A stretch of 13,092 nucleotides of DNA from positions 1-13,092 of the forward strand of contig JAIPCS010000090.1 in NCBI GenBank assembly GCA_021738105.1, written 5' to 3'. Under the pieces are notes generated by a model that had not been told where the DNA came from, made no database searches, and saw nothing but the letters and a program-made list of their open reading frames with translations. This document shows positions 7,744 to 13,092 of this stretch, piece after piece. The stretch comes from Sulfuritalea sp. (lineage in GTDB: Bacteria; Pseudomonadota; Gammaproteobacteria; Burkholderiales; Rhodocyclaceae). Each line of letters opens with the position of its first letter. Positions within the stretch are counted from its first letter, which is position 1. Made by a program: the position numbers and the translations under genes.

Positions 7744-8104
7744 CGACACCGGGCTGTTCCGTCACGCCGGATGTCGAGCGTGACGGGCATGAATCAACAT
7801 TACGATAGTGACGAAACACACGTTCTGCTGCCGAGGCGGCCGCCTGGGAGCACCCGCGGCGGTCTAGATCCCCGTCTTGCCTGCGCCTGCGCCAGCGCTT
7901 TGCGTCCCTTTGGGAATTTTTTTTTCGTGTCGAGGGTTGTCGGTCAGGCCTGGCGAATCGGCCAATGCCGGGGCGGATGGTGCGGCAGCCGTCGGAAATT
8001 GCCCTTGCCGGGGAAAAGCTGCGAAACTTGGGTCTTCACGGCTGCAAGCTGCTCCGTTCGGGGCTGGCTGTGCAACGTTTCGTTGACCTTGTTTCGAGAA
8101 ACTT
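7744..8104 (+). other. 361-bp gap without a convincing gene; possible structured leader
   Basis: Open frames here (for example 7771-8340 and 7877-8086) give Cys/Arg/Gly-rich translations that look non-coding, and the first overlaps the real gene at 8105. Contents after the 7759-7786 hairpin: a T9 run at 7917-7925 preceded by a weak TCCC/GGGA hairpin; a perfect 8-bp long-range inverted repeat (7985-7992 with 8038-8045); a CAACG/CGTTG hairpin at 8073-8085; and GTTTC/GAAAC arms at 8091-8102 overlapping the ribosome binding site. Together these suggest an untranslated leader or small RNA for the gene at 8105, but I recognise no known riboswitch class. Confidence 0.35.
7759..7786 (+). terminator. 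Perfect hairpin after the membrane protein gene
   Basis: CCGTCACGC (7759-7767) and GCGTGACGG (7778-7786) form a perfect 9-bp GC-rich stem with a 10-nt loop, beginning 15 nt after the stop codon. No T-tract follows, so this is either a transcript-stabilising 3' hairpin or an atypical terminator. Position and stem quality argue that it marks the mRNA end of this gene. Confidence 0.45.
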
Positions 8105-8401
8105 ATGACGCACTATCGTATCGTTGTCCAGGGAGCATTCGGTTCGGTTATTGCCGCCGACAGGGAGTTGCAGCGCGGGTTTTATGCGGCCTGTTTTGTT
8201 GCCGCCGAATCCGAACAACAGGCCATGGCTATGGCTTTGAGTTCGATGCAGCAGGATCCCCGGGTGGACAAGCTCCGCACCGACTGGAATGCCGCCGTGC
8301 CGGTGCTGACCATAGAGGAAGCGACCGAGTTGGCGGATGACGACGAGTTCGACGAGTCGCCGCAGGGATTTGTGGTCTACGATGAGTCGGCGAGCAAATG
8401 A
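8105..8401 (+). CDS. Small acidic protein, unknown function
   Basis: A 98-residue soluble protein beginning MTHYRIVVQGAFGSVIAADR. I recognise no family. The first 70 residues read as beta-strand, helix and strand segments; the last 30 are very acidic (LADDDEFDES) and end in SASK. There are no membrane segments or signal peptide, and one cysteine (C30). A GAG-containing Shine-Dalgarno lies about 7 nt before the ATG. OsmC follows on the same strand after a 60-bp gap, so co-transcription is possible. Codon use and third-position GC look normal for the region, supporting a real gene. Confidence 0.75.
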   Translation: MTHYRIVVQGAFGSVIAADRELQRGFYAACFVAAESEQQAMAMALSSMQQDPRVDKLRTDWNAAVPVLTIEEATELADDDEFDESPQGFVVYDESASK

Positions 8402-8461
8402 CCGCATCGCCGGACGCGTCGTGAACGTGGATATTGATTGATAGCCGGGAGCGCTCGTGCC

Positions 8462-8941
8462 ATGAGCCATGAAAAACAGCACCAATACACCACCCGCACC
8501 GAATGGACTGGGAATCTTGGCGAGGGCACGACAAACTACCGTGCCTATTCGCGCGATCATTTGATCTTGGCGGCGGGCAAGGCGGCATTGCCGGGTTCGT
8601 CCGATCCGGCTTTCCGCGGCGACGCCACACGCTGGAATCCGGAAGAGATGCTGGTCGCGTCGCTATCGTCCTGCCACATGCTGTGGTATCTGCATTTGTG
8701 CGCACAGGCAAAAATTGTCGTGCTGGCCTACCACGACGACGCCCAAGGCACGATGGTGGAGGACGCGACAGGTGGAGGGCATTTCTCGCAAGTGACGCTG
8801 CGTCCGGTGGCGACCCTGGCCGCAGGGAGTGATGCCGCGGCGGCGAAGGCACTGCATGAAGAAGCGCATCACCTGTGCTTTATCGGCAACTCGGTAAACT
8901 TTCCAGTGGTGATCGAGCCGGCGGTGCAGTTCGGAGCGTGA
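8462..8941 (+). CDS. OsmC-family thiol-dependent peroxidase-like protein
   Basis: A 159-residue OsmC/Ohr superfamily protein. The motif NPEEMLVASLSSCHMLW puts the reactive cysteine at C71 at the start of the central helix; C139 in HHLCFIGNSVNFPV is at the position of the second redox cysteine, and C80 is an extra one. The family reduces organic hydroperoxides using a cysteine pair in the dimer. It is closer to the OsmC subgroup with WYLHLCA after the first cysteine than to classical Ohr. I chose ATG at 8462, with GGGAG about 11 nt upstream, over the upstream in-frame TTG at 8438, which lacks a ribosome binding site and adds residues unlike the family. A stress-protective cytoplasmic role is expected from the family; its substrate is not known. 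Confidence 0.9.
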   Translation: MSHEKQHQYTTRTEWTGNLGEGTTNYRAYSRDHLILAAGKAALPGSSDPAFRGDATRWNPEEMLVASLSSCHMLWYLHLCAQAKIVVLAYHDDAQGTMVEDATGGGHFSQVTLRPVATLAAGSDAAAAKALHEEAHHLCFIGNSVNFPVVIEPAVQFGA

Positions 8942-9057
8942 AGATCCGGACACGCCAAGCTTTCGTGGCGACCTGATTCGGTATCCCGCAATTCGGGTTG
9001 AGCCTCCTGTCGGGAGTGTTTCGCGGACCGTCAAGTGTCAGCGCGGGAGCATCCCTT

Positions 9058-9912
9058 TCATTCGTCCCATATTCCCGATCTGATCTCGGAACCTTCGGCA
9101 CTGGATAGAACGCCTATTCCATTGCGTTTGCCATTTTTGAACTCGCCAACATACTGGCTGCCATCGGCGTAGGTCAGCTTGCCTCGTCCATGAAACTTGC
9201 CGTCATGGAAGGTGCCCGAAAACACATTGGCACCATAGGTCAGGGTGCCTTTTCCTTCGAGTTTATTGTCCTTGAAATCGCCGACGTATTTATCGCCGTT
9301 GGCGAAGGTGTAGGTGCCCTGGCCGGTTCGTGTGCCATTGACAAAATCGCCGACGTATTTGCTGCCGTCGGTCCAGGTCAATGTTCCTTTTCCGTTACGC
9401 AGGTGCTGTTTGAATCCGCCAACGTATTTTTCCCCCTTGGCGGAGCTAAAGCTGCCTTGTCCGTCGAATTTGTCTTCCTTGAATTCACCCACGTATTTAT
9501 CGCCATTGGCAAAGCTGAAGCTGCCTTGCCCGTTCAGTTTGTTCGCTCTGAATTCACCGGTGTATTTGTCACCATTGGGAAGGCTCAGGCTGCCTTTGCC
9601 ATTGAAACTGTCATCCTTGAACTCGCCGACATAGGTGACCCCATTGGCAGCGGTAAGCGAGCCCTGACCGTTACGAGCGCCGTTCCTGAACTCGCCGGTG
9701 TAGCGGTCGCCCGAGGCCCAGAAATAGCTGCCGAAACCGTGTCGAATCCCCTGCCAGAAATCTCCGACATAGCGATCGCCGCCAGGAGTGACTTGCGTGC
9801 CGGAACAGTTGCTCCAGGGTATGTTGTGAGAGGCCGGGCAGGCCGGAAGTCGACCCTGGGCAAATACGCTGTTTGAAATCAACAGCATCAGAATCAGAAA
9901 TGATCTTTTCAT
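9058..9912 (-). CDS. Secreted MORN-repeat protein
   Basis: A 284-residue protein with a Sec signal peptide (MKRSFLILMLLISNSVFA, cleavage likely after A18) and no further hydrophobic segment, so it is exported to the periplasm or beyond. After a short Cys-containing linker (C25, C36) the rest is about ten tandem 23-residue MORN repeats from residue 45, each of the form G-D-K-Y-V-G-E-F followed by G-x-G, for example GDKYVGEFKEDKFDGQGSF. The last copy is partial. Bacterial MORN repeats fold as an elongated beta-hairpin array and are usually binding or scaffold modules; no catalytic domain is present. It is transcribed in the same direction as the acyl-CoA operon to its right but 122 bp after it, and convergent with OsmC. 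A short dyad (ACTCAA 9915-9920, TTGAGT 9926-9931) lies over its ribosome binding site. Confidence 0.9.
   Translation of the reverse strand: MKRSFLILMLLISNSVFAQGRLPACPASHNIPWSNCSGTQVTPGGDRYVGDFWQGIRHGFGSYFWASGDRYTGEFRNGARNGQGSLTAANGVTYVGEFKDDSFNGKGSLSLPNGDKYTGEFRANKLNGQGSFSFANGDKYVGEFKEDKFDGQGSFSSAKGEKYVGGFKQHLRNGKGTLTWTDGSKYVGDFVNGTRTGQGTYTFANGDKYVGDFKDNKLEGKGTLTYGANVFSGTFHDGKFHGRGKLTYADGSQYVGEFKNGKRNGIGVLSSAEGSEIRSGIWDE
9124..9780 (-). repeat. Tandem 69-bp repeats encoding MORN units
   Basis: The MORN gene consists of about ten adjacent units of 69 bp, matching the 23-residue period. Several neighbouring units are visibly similar at DNA level, recurring as GACGTATTT or CACGTATTT on the plus strand near 9285, 9351, 9420, 9489 and 9558. 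Such an array can gain or lose units by recombination, so copy number may vary between strains. Boundaries are approximate. Confidence 0.65.
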
Positions 9913-10034
9913 TTACTCAACCCCATTGAGTTCGGAGAGATGTCCACGCCGGTCGTCACCGGTGTCGGCCGGGAAGATTCTACGCCACTGAATTTATCAG
10001 GTTTTCGCCGGGCAACTGGCGGGCCGGCCGGGGT

Positions 10035-10931
10035 TCAGCCTTCCGCCAGAAAGCCCCGTATCGCGGCGCTGACGTGTTGCGGCTGCTCGTGAATGACCCA
10101 GTGACTGGCCTCCGGGATGCGCTTGACGCGCAAGTCGGGCACCAGCTTTTCAAGCCCGTCGAGCAATACGGTACCCAGTGCGGTGTCGGCTTCGCCCCAG
10201 ATGACCAGAGTCGGTACATGCACCTTTAGCGTTTCCGGATCGAGTTTGAGCGCCGCAGCACCGGGATCCTCCGGGGTCGGTGGATACAGCGGTGTGGCCC
10301 GATACAGATTGAGCGCGCAGTCCAGCGCCCGCGGCTGCGCCCAGGCTTCGCGGTAGAGCAGGATGTCCTCGTTGCTGAGCGCGCACTGGCCGGTGGCGGG
10401 GTGATTGAACATTTTCAACAGGCGCTCGTACTTGTTTTCCGACATCACGCGCTCGGCCTTGGCGGTGCGCAGAAACACCATATAGGCGCTGGCGGCCTGC
10501 TGCTGGGGGTCGTGGGCCAGGGCGTGGGCGAAGGGCACGCTGTGCGGCGAGTTGATGATGACCAGTTTTTTCAGGTACTGAGGGAAAGCGGCAGCGAAGG
10601 TCCAGGCAATGGCGCCGCCCCAGTCATGGGCGACGAGAATGCAGGATTTGTCTTCTCGATCGGCCTGCAAGTGTTCGATCAGTTGCCGCAGGTCTTCCAG
10701 CAGTACCTTGTAGCGATAGGCGTCGACACCTTCGGGCTTGTCGGAAAGATTGTGGCCGCGAAGATCGAAGGCCACGGCACGGTGATCCTTGCCGAATTCC
10801 TCCAACTGGCCTTTCCATGCGTACCAGAACTCGGGAAAGCCGTGAATGAACAGCATCAGCGGGGCATCGGCCGCACCCTCGGCGACGCAATGCAGCTTGA
10901 TGCTGTTGACCGGCGCGAAGAAATGTTCCAA
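10035..10931 (-). CDS. Epoxide-hydrolase-type alpha/beta hydrolase
   Basis: A 298-residue alpha/beta hydrolase if started at TTG 10931. In that numbering: HGFPEFW at 30-36 is the HGxP oxyanion motif, the nucleophile is D103 in VAHDWGG, the acid is D249 in WGEAD, and the base is H277 in ASHWVIHE. Lid tyrosines at about 150 and 210 would bind the epoxide oxygen. An aspartate nucleophile with HGFPE is typical of soluble epoxide hydrolases; haloalkane or fluoroacetate dehalogenases share the fold and cannot be excluded. The start choice rests on AAGGA placed 8 nt before the TTG, overlapping the end of the crotonase gene; the upstream GTG at 10958 would overlap that gene by 23 nt with no ribosome binding site and a non-family extension. 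It is the last gene of the acyl-CoA operon. Confidence 0.87.
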   Translation of the reverse strand: MEHFFAPVNSIKLHCVAEGAADAPLMLFIHGFPEFWYAWKGQLEEFGKDHRAVAFDLRGHNLSDKPEGVDAYRYKVLLEDLRQLIEHLQADREDKSCILVAHDWGGAIAWTFAAAFPQYLKKLVIINSPHSVPFAHALAHDPQQQAASAYMVFLRTAKAERVMSENKYERLLKMFNHPATGQCALSNEDILLYREAWAQPRALDCALNLYRATPLYPPTPEDPGAAALKLDPETLKVHVPTLVIWGEADTALGTVLLDGLEKLVPDLRVKRIPEASHWVIHEQPQHVSAAIRGFLAEG

Positions 10932-10935
10932 CGGC

Positions 10936-11748
10936 TCAGTCCTTGAACACCGGATCACGCTTTTGCATGTTCGCCGCGCCGGCCTCGAACAGGTCCTTCG
11001 ACATCAGCATCGCGGCGTTCCACGTGGCGATGTAGTTGAGGCCGTCGGCCACCGAATGATCGCGGGCGTAGGTAATCATTTCTTTGCAGCCACGGATCGA
11101 CAGCGGCGACTTGGCGGCGATGGTCTGCGCGATATCCATGACGCCGGCGTGCAGCGCTTCCGGGCTCTCGAAGCAGCGGTTGACCAGTTGCATCTGCTGC
11201 GCCTCGGCGCCTTCCACCCGGCGGCCGGTGTAGGCCAGTTCGCGTGCCATGCCCTCGCCGATCAGGCCCGGCAGACGTTGCAGAGTGCCGACATCGGCCG
11301 TCATGCCGACATCGATTTCCCTGACCGAGAACCAGGCATTGGCCGAGCAGTAGCGCATGTCGCAGGCGGTGATCAGGTCGATGCCGCCGCCGATGCAGGC
11401 GCCATGAATCGCTGCCAGTACCGGCTTGCGGCAGCGCTCGATGGAACTCAGGGTGTCCTGCAGCTTGAGGATCAGGCGGCGCAGCTTTTCGCGGCGACGT
11501 CCGTCGCAGTCGTCCTCGATCTGAGGGCCGAGACCCATCAGCATGGCCAGATCGATGCCCGAGGTGAAATACTTGCCGCGTCCGACCAGCACGCCGACGC
11601 GGGCCTCGGGCGTGGTGTCCAGCCATTCCATGGCCTGCTCGATTTCGTACCACATCGGCTCGCTCATGGCATTGGCCTTGTCCGGCCGGTTCAGGGCGAT
11701 GGTGGCGACGCCGGCGTCGAGGGATACATCGAGGGTGGTGAATTCCAT
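10936..11748 (-). CDS. Dienoyl-CoA isomerase-like crotonase
   Basis: A 270-residue enoyl-CoA hydratase/isomerase superfamily protein. The oxyanion-hole segments are SGID at 63-66 and GACIGGG at 116-122. The run EIDVGMTADVGTLQRLP is diagnostic of delta(3,5)-delta(2,4)-dienoyl-CoA isomerase (ECH1), and all three of that enzyme's acidic residues are present with the same spacing: D124, E144 and D152 (rat D176, E196, D204). It probably isomerises a dienoyl-CoA in degradation of an unsaturated acyl chain. I chose ATG 11748, which has GGAGG four bases upstream, over the longer start at 11784, which lacks a ribosome binding site. It sits between the nitronate-monooxygenase-like gene (51 bp upstream) and the epoxide-hydrolase-type gene (whose start is 4 nt after this stop). 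Confidence 0.9.
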   Translation of the reverse strand: MEFTTLDVSLDAGVATIALNRPDKANAMSEPMWYEIEQAMEWLDTTPEARVGVLVGRGKYFTSGIDLAMLMGLGPQIEDDCDGRRREKLRRLILKLQDTLSSIERCRKPVLAAIHGACIGGGIDLITACDMRYCSANAWFSVREIDVGMTADVGTLQRLPGLIGEGMARELAYTGRRVEGAEAQQMQLVNRCFESPEALHAGVMDIAQTIAAKSPLSIRGCKEMITYARDHSVADGLNYIATWNAAMLMSKDLFEAGAANMQKRDPVFKD

Positions 11749-11752
11749 GGAA

Positions 11753-11757
11753 CCTCC
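11753..11757 (-). promoter_or_regulatory. Strong Shine-Dalgarno deciding the crotonase start
   Basis: GGAGG on the minus strand lies four bases before ATG 11748. It is the best ribosome binding site in the right-hand operon and supports the shorter 270-residue crotonase over the 282-residue version. Confidence 0.8.
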
Positions 11758-11799
11758 GTTAGTTGGCTGGTGGACTTGCGTCATGTTGTTGCTGACATC

Positions 11800-12762
11800 C
11801 TAGCGCGCCTGTTTGTCTCCGTAACGGGCGTGCAGGCGGGTGATCGTCTGCTGGAAGTCGCGCATGGTTTCATCGATGATCTGCTGTACCGGCAGCACGC
11901 TGTTGATGCGGCCACAGACCTGGCCGGTAAGCGGTACGGCGGCTTCCATGTCACCGCCGAAATACAGTTGCTGCACACCGGCGAACTCCTTGCGGATATC
12001 TTCCGGCAGGGTCAATTCAAGTTGGGAGGTGCGCTCGGTGCGCAATGCGCGCAGTGCCGCGCCCTTGCCGCCGTGATTGAGCAAAACCGTGTCGGTTTCC
12101 TCGGCGGCGACGATGGCATTTTTCCAGTTGGCATGCACCGGCGATTCGCTGGCACTGAGCATGCGGGTGCCCATCTGGATGCCTTCGGCGCCCAGCGCAA
12201 ACGCTGCAGCCATGGAGATACCGTCGGAAAAGCCGCCGGCCGCGACGACCGGAACGTCGACCCTGGAGCAGACCAGCGGCAGCAGGACCATGGAGGCCAC
12301 GTCGCGCTGGTTCTTGAAGCCGCCGCCTTCACCGCCTTCGACGATCAGGCCGTCGACCCCCGCCTCGATGGCTTTCAGTGCGCCCCTCAGTGTCGGCACC
12401 ACATGGAACACGGTGAGGCCGGCGGCCTTGAGTTGCGCGCAGAAGCGCGTCGGATCGCCGGCCGATGTGGTGACGAAGCGCACACCTTGTTCGACTACGA
12501 AGTCAATGATCGAGGGGTCGCGCAAGTAGGACAGGGCGATGTTGTCGCCGAAGGGCTGATCGGTCAGGTCGTGCATCTTGCGGATTTCGTCACGAATCGC
12601 TGCCAGGTCGGCCGACGAAGTTTCAATGATGCCCATGCCGCCGGCGTTGGACACCGCCGACGCCAGTTGGGCGCGGGCGATCCAGCCCATCGGTGCCTGA
12701 ATGATGGGATACCTGACGCCGAGCAGTTCGGTGACGCGATTGCTGAAACTCATGTTTGACAT
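11800..12762 (-). CDS. Nitronate monooxygenase-like FMN flavoprotein
   Basis: A 320-residue TIM-barrel flavoprotein of the 2-nitropropane dioxygenase/nitronate monooxygenase family, which also includes enoyl-ACP reductase FabK. Near the N-terminus YPIIQAPMGWIARAQLASAV (19-38) is the substrate/FMN entry motif; AAGGFSDG at 174-181 and GAEGIQMGTRM at 191-201 bind the FMN phosphate. The catalytic His of true nitronate monooxygenases, normally in an EAGGH motif, is replaced: here the segment reads EGGEGGGFK with F149. The reaction may therefore differ, for example a reductase or an acyl-CoA-related role. The start is probably ATG 12762 (8 bases after the ligase stop), or ATG 12753; no strong ribosome binding site distinguishes them. 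Lying between the acyl-CoA ligase and the dienoyl-CoA isomerase suggests a part in the same catabolic pathway. Confidence 0.85.
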   Translation of the reverse strand: MSNMSFSNRVTELLGVRYPIIQAPMGWIARAQLASAVSNAGGMGIIETSSADLAAIRDEIRKMHDLTDQPFGDNIALSYLRDPSIIDFVVEQGVRFVTTSAGDPTRFCAQLKAAGLTVFHVVPTLRGALKAIEAGVDGLIVEGGEGGGFKNQRDVASMVLLPLVCSRVDVPVVAAGGFSDGISMAAAFALGAEGIQMGTRMLSASESPVHANWKNAIVAAEETDTVLLNHGGKGAALRALRTERTSQLELTLPEDIRKEFAGVQQLYFGGDMEAAVPLTGQVCGRINSVLPVQQIIDETMRDFQQTITRLHARYGDKQAR

Positions 12763-12770
12763 TTCGATGG

Positions 12771-13092
12771 TTAAAGCGTCGCCGCAGGACGGTACGCGTC
12801 GCGCAACTCGCGCTTCAATACCTTGCCGATCGCGCTGCGCGGCAGTGACTCGACAATCTCCACGGCGGCGAGGCGCTGGGTCTTGCCGAGGTGCTCGTTG
12901 GCCCACGCCTGAATCTGCTTCGCCGCATCATCAGCGTCAGCATCTTGCGACCCGTCGGGAATGTTCCTGACGATGAAGGCCACCGGCGTTTCGCCCCAGC
13001 GTTCCGACGCAACGCCGATCACCGCGGCTTCGGCAACCGCCGGGTGCTGGACCAGCACGGCTTCGAGATCGCTCGGGTAGACGTTGAAGCCG
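12771..13092 (-). CDS. Acyl-CoA synthetase, AMP-binding family (C-terminal part only)
   Basis: The last 106 codons of a gene entering from the right edge. The visible part is the C-terminal AMP-binding domain of the acyl-CoA synthetase/ANL family: it starts GFNVYPSDLEAVLVQHP, the hinge-adjacent motif, and ends with SLPRSAIGKVLKRELRD, whose GK lysine is the adenylation-catalysing residue. The family activates fatty or aromatic acids to acyl-CoA using ATP. The substrate cannot be told from this part. It is probably the upstream gene of the operon reading leftwards: its stop is 8 bases before the flavoprotein start. Confidence 0.9.
   Translation of the reverse strand, partial: GFNVYPSDLEAVLVQHPAVAEAAVIGVASERWGETPVAFIVRNIPDGSQDADADDAAKQIQAWANEHLGKTQRLAAVEIVESLPRSAIGKVLKRELRDAYRPAATL

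Noticed and set aside
7904..7925. TCCC/GGGA hairpin followed by T9 as an intrinsic terminator
   Set aside because: The stem is only 4 bp, too weak to call; the T-run is mentioned in the gap entry.
7771..8340. 189-codon plus-strand open frame in the 361-bp gap
   Set aside because: Cys/Arg-rich random-looking translation, overlaps the better-supported gene at 8105 in another frame, and has no ribosome binding site.
8942..9057. Bidirectional terminator between convergent OsmC and MORN genes
   Set aside because: Only 4-5 bp stems (8953-8970, 8985-8997, 9004-9016) without T-tracts were found.
9190..9876. 228-codon plus-strand open frame with internally repetitive translation
   Set aside because: The repetition only mirrors the MORN repeats on the other strand, which have the signal peptide and canonical motif.
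9949..9962. CCGGT/ACCGG hairpin between the hydrolase and the MORN gene as terminator
   Set aside because: Five-bp stem with no T-tract; could arise by chance at this GC content.
10846..12759. 637-codon open frame on the plus strand
   Set aside because: It is antisense to three well-supported minus-strand enzymes with complete catalytic motifs; its translation has no recognisable domain. Long antisense frames are common in GC-rich coding sequence.

Overview
The window is ordinary high-GC (about 60%) bacterial chromosome with dense, mostly compact genes on both strands. It looks proteobacterial (beta/gamma). The left-most gene resembles DsrS, the soluble accessory protein encoded with reverse dissimilatory sulfite reductase in sulfur oxidisers, so a sulfur-oxidising beta- or gammaproteobacterium is my best guess. 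No rRNA, tRNA, CRISPR array, IS element or integrase was seen.

Left block (1-3283, minus strand, transcribed right to left): a MoxR-type AAA+ ATPase, a VWA protein with an N-terminal metallopeptidase-like HExxH domain, and the DsrS-like gene, which runs off the left edge. The first two are 34 nt apart; the last two overlap by one base (TGATG). This is an ATPase plus MIDAS-protein machine of the CobS/CobT or ChlI/ChlD style, coupled to a sulfur-oxidation accessory protein. It is the most interesting set of genes here.

Middle block (3538-8941, plus strand): a 1119-residue SWIM-zinc-finger SNF2 helicase, divergent from the ATPase operon across a 254-bp AT-rich gap; a single-span inner-membrane coiled-coil protein with two C-terminal cysteines (no recognised family); a 361-bp non-coding stretch with possible RNA structure; a 98-residue acidic protein of unknown function; and an OsmC-family thiol peroxidase-like protein.

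Right block (9058-13092, minus strand): from the right edge, the C-terminus of an acyl-CoA synthetase (AMP-binding family), a nitronate-monooxygenase-like flavoprotein that lacks the usual catalytic histidine, a dienoyl-CoA isomerase-like crotonase with all three ECH1 acidic residues, and an epoxide-hydrolase-type alpha/beta hydrolase with a TTG start. Close spacing suggests one catabolic operon for an unusual acyl substrate. Downstream on the same strand lies a secreted protein made almost entirely of about ten MORN repeats; it probably has its own signals.

All family names come from reading motifs by eye; no database search was possible. Many long antisense open frames lie opposite these genes (up to 637 codons) and are treated as shadows of high-GC coding sequence.
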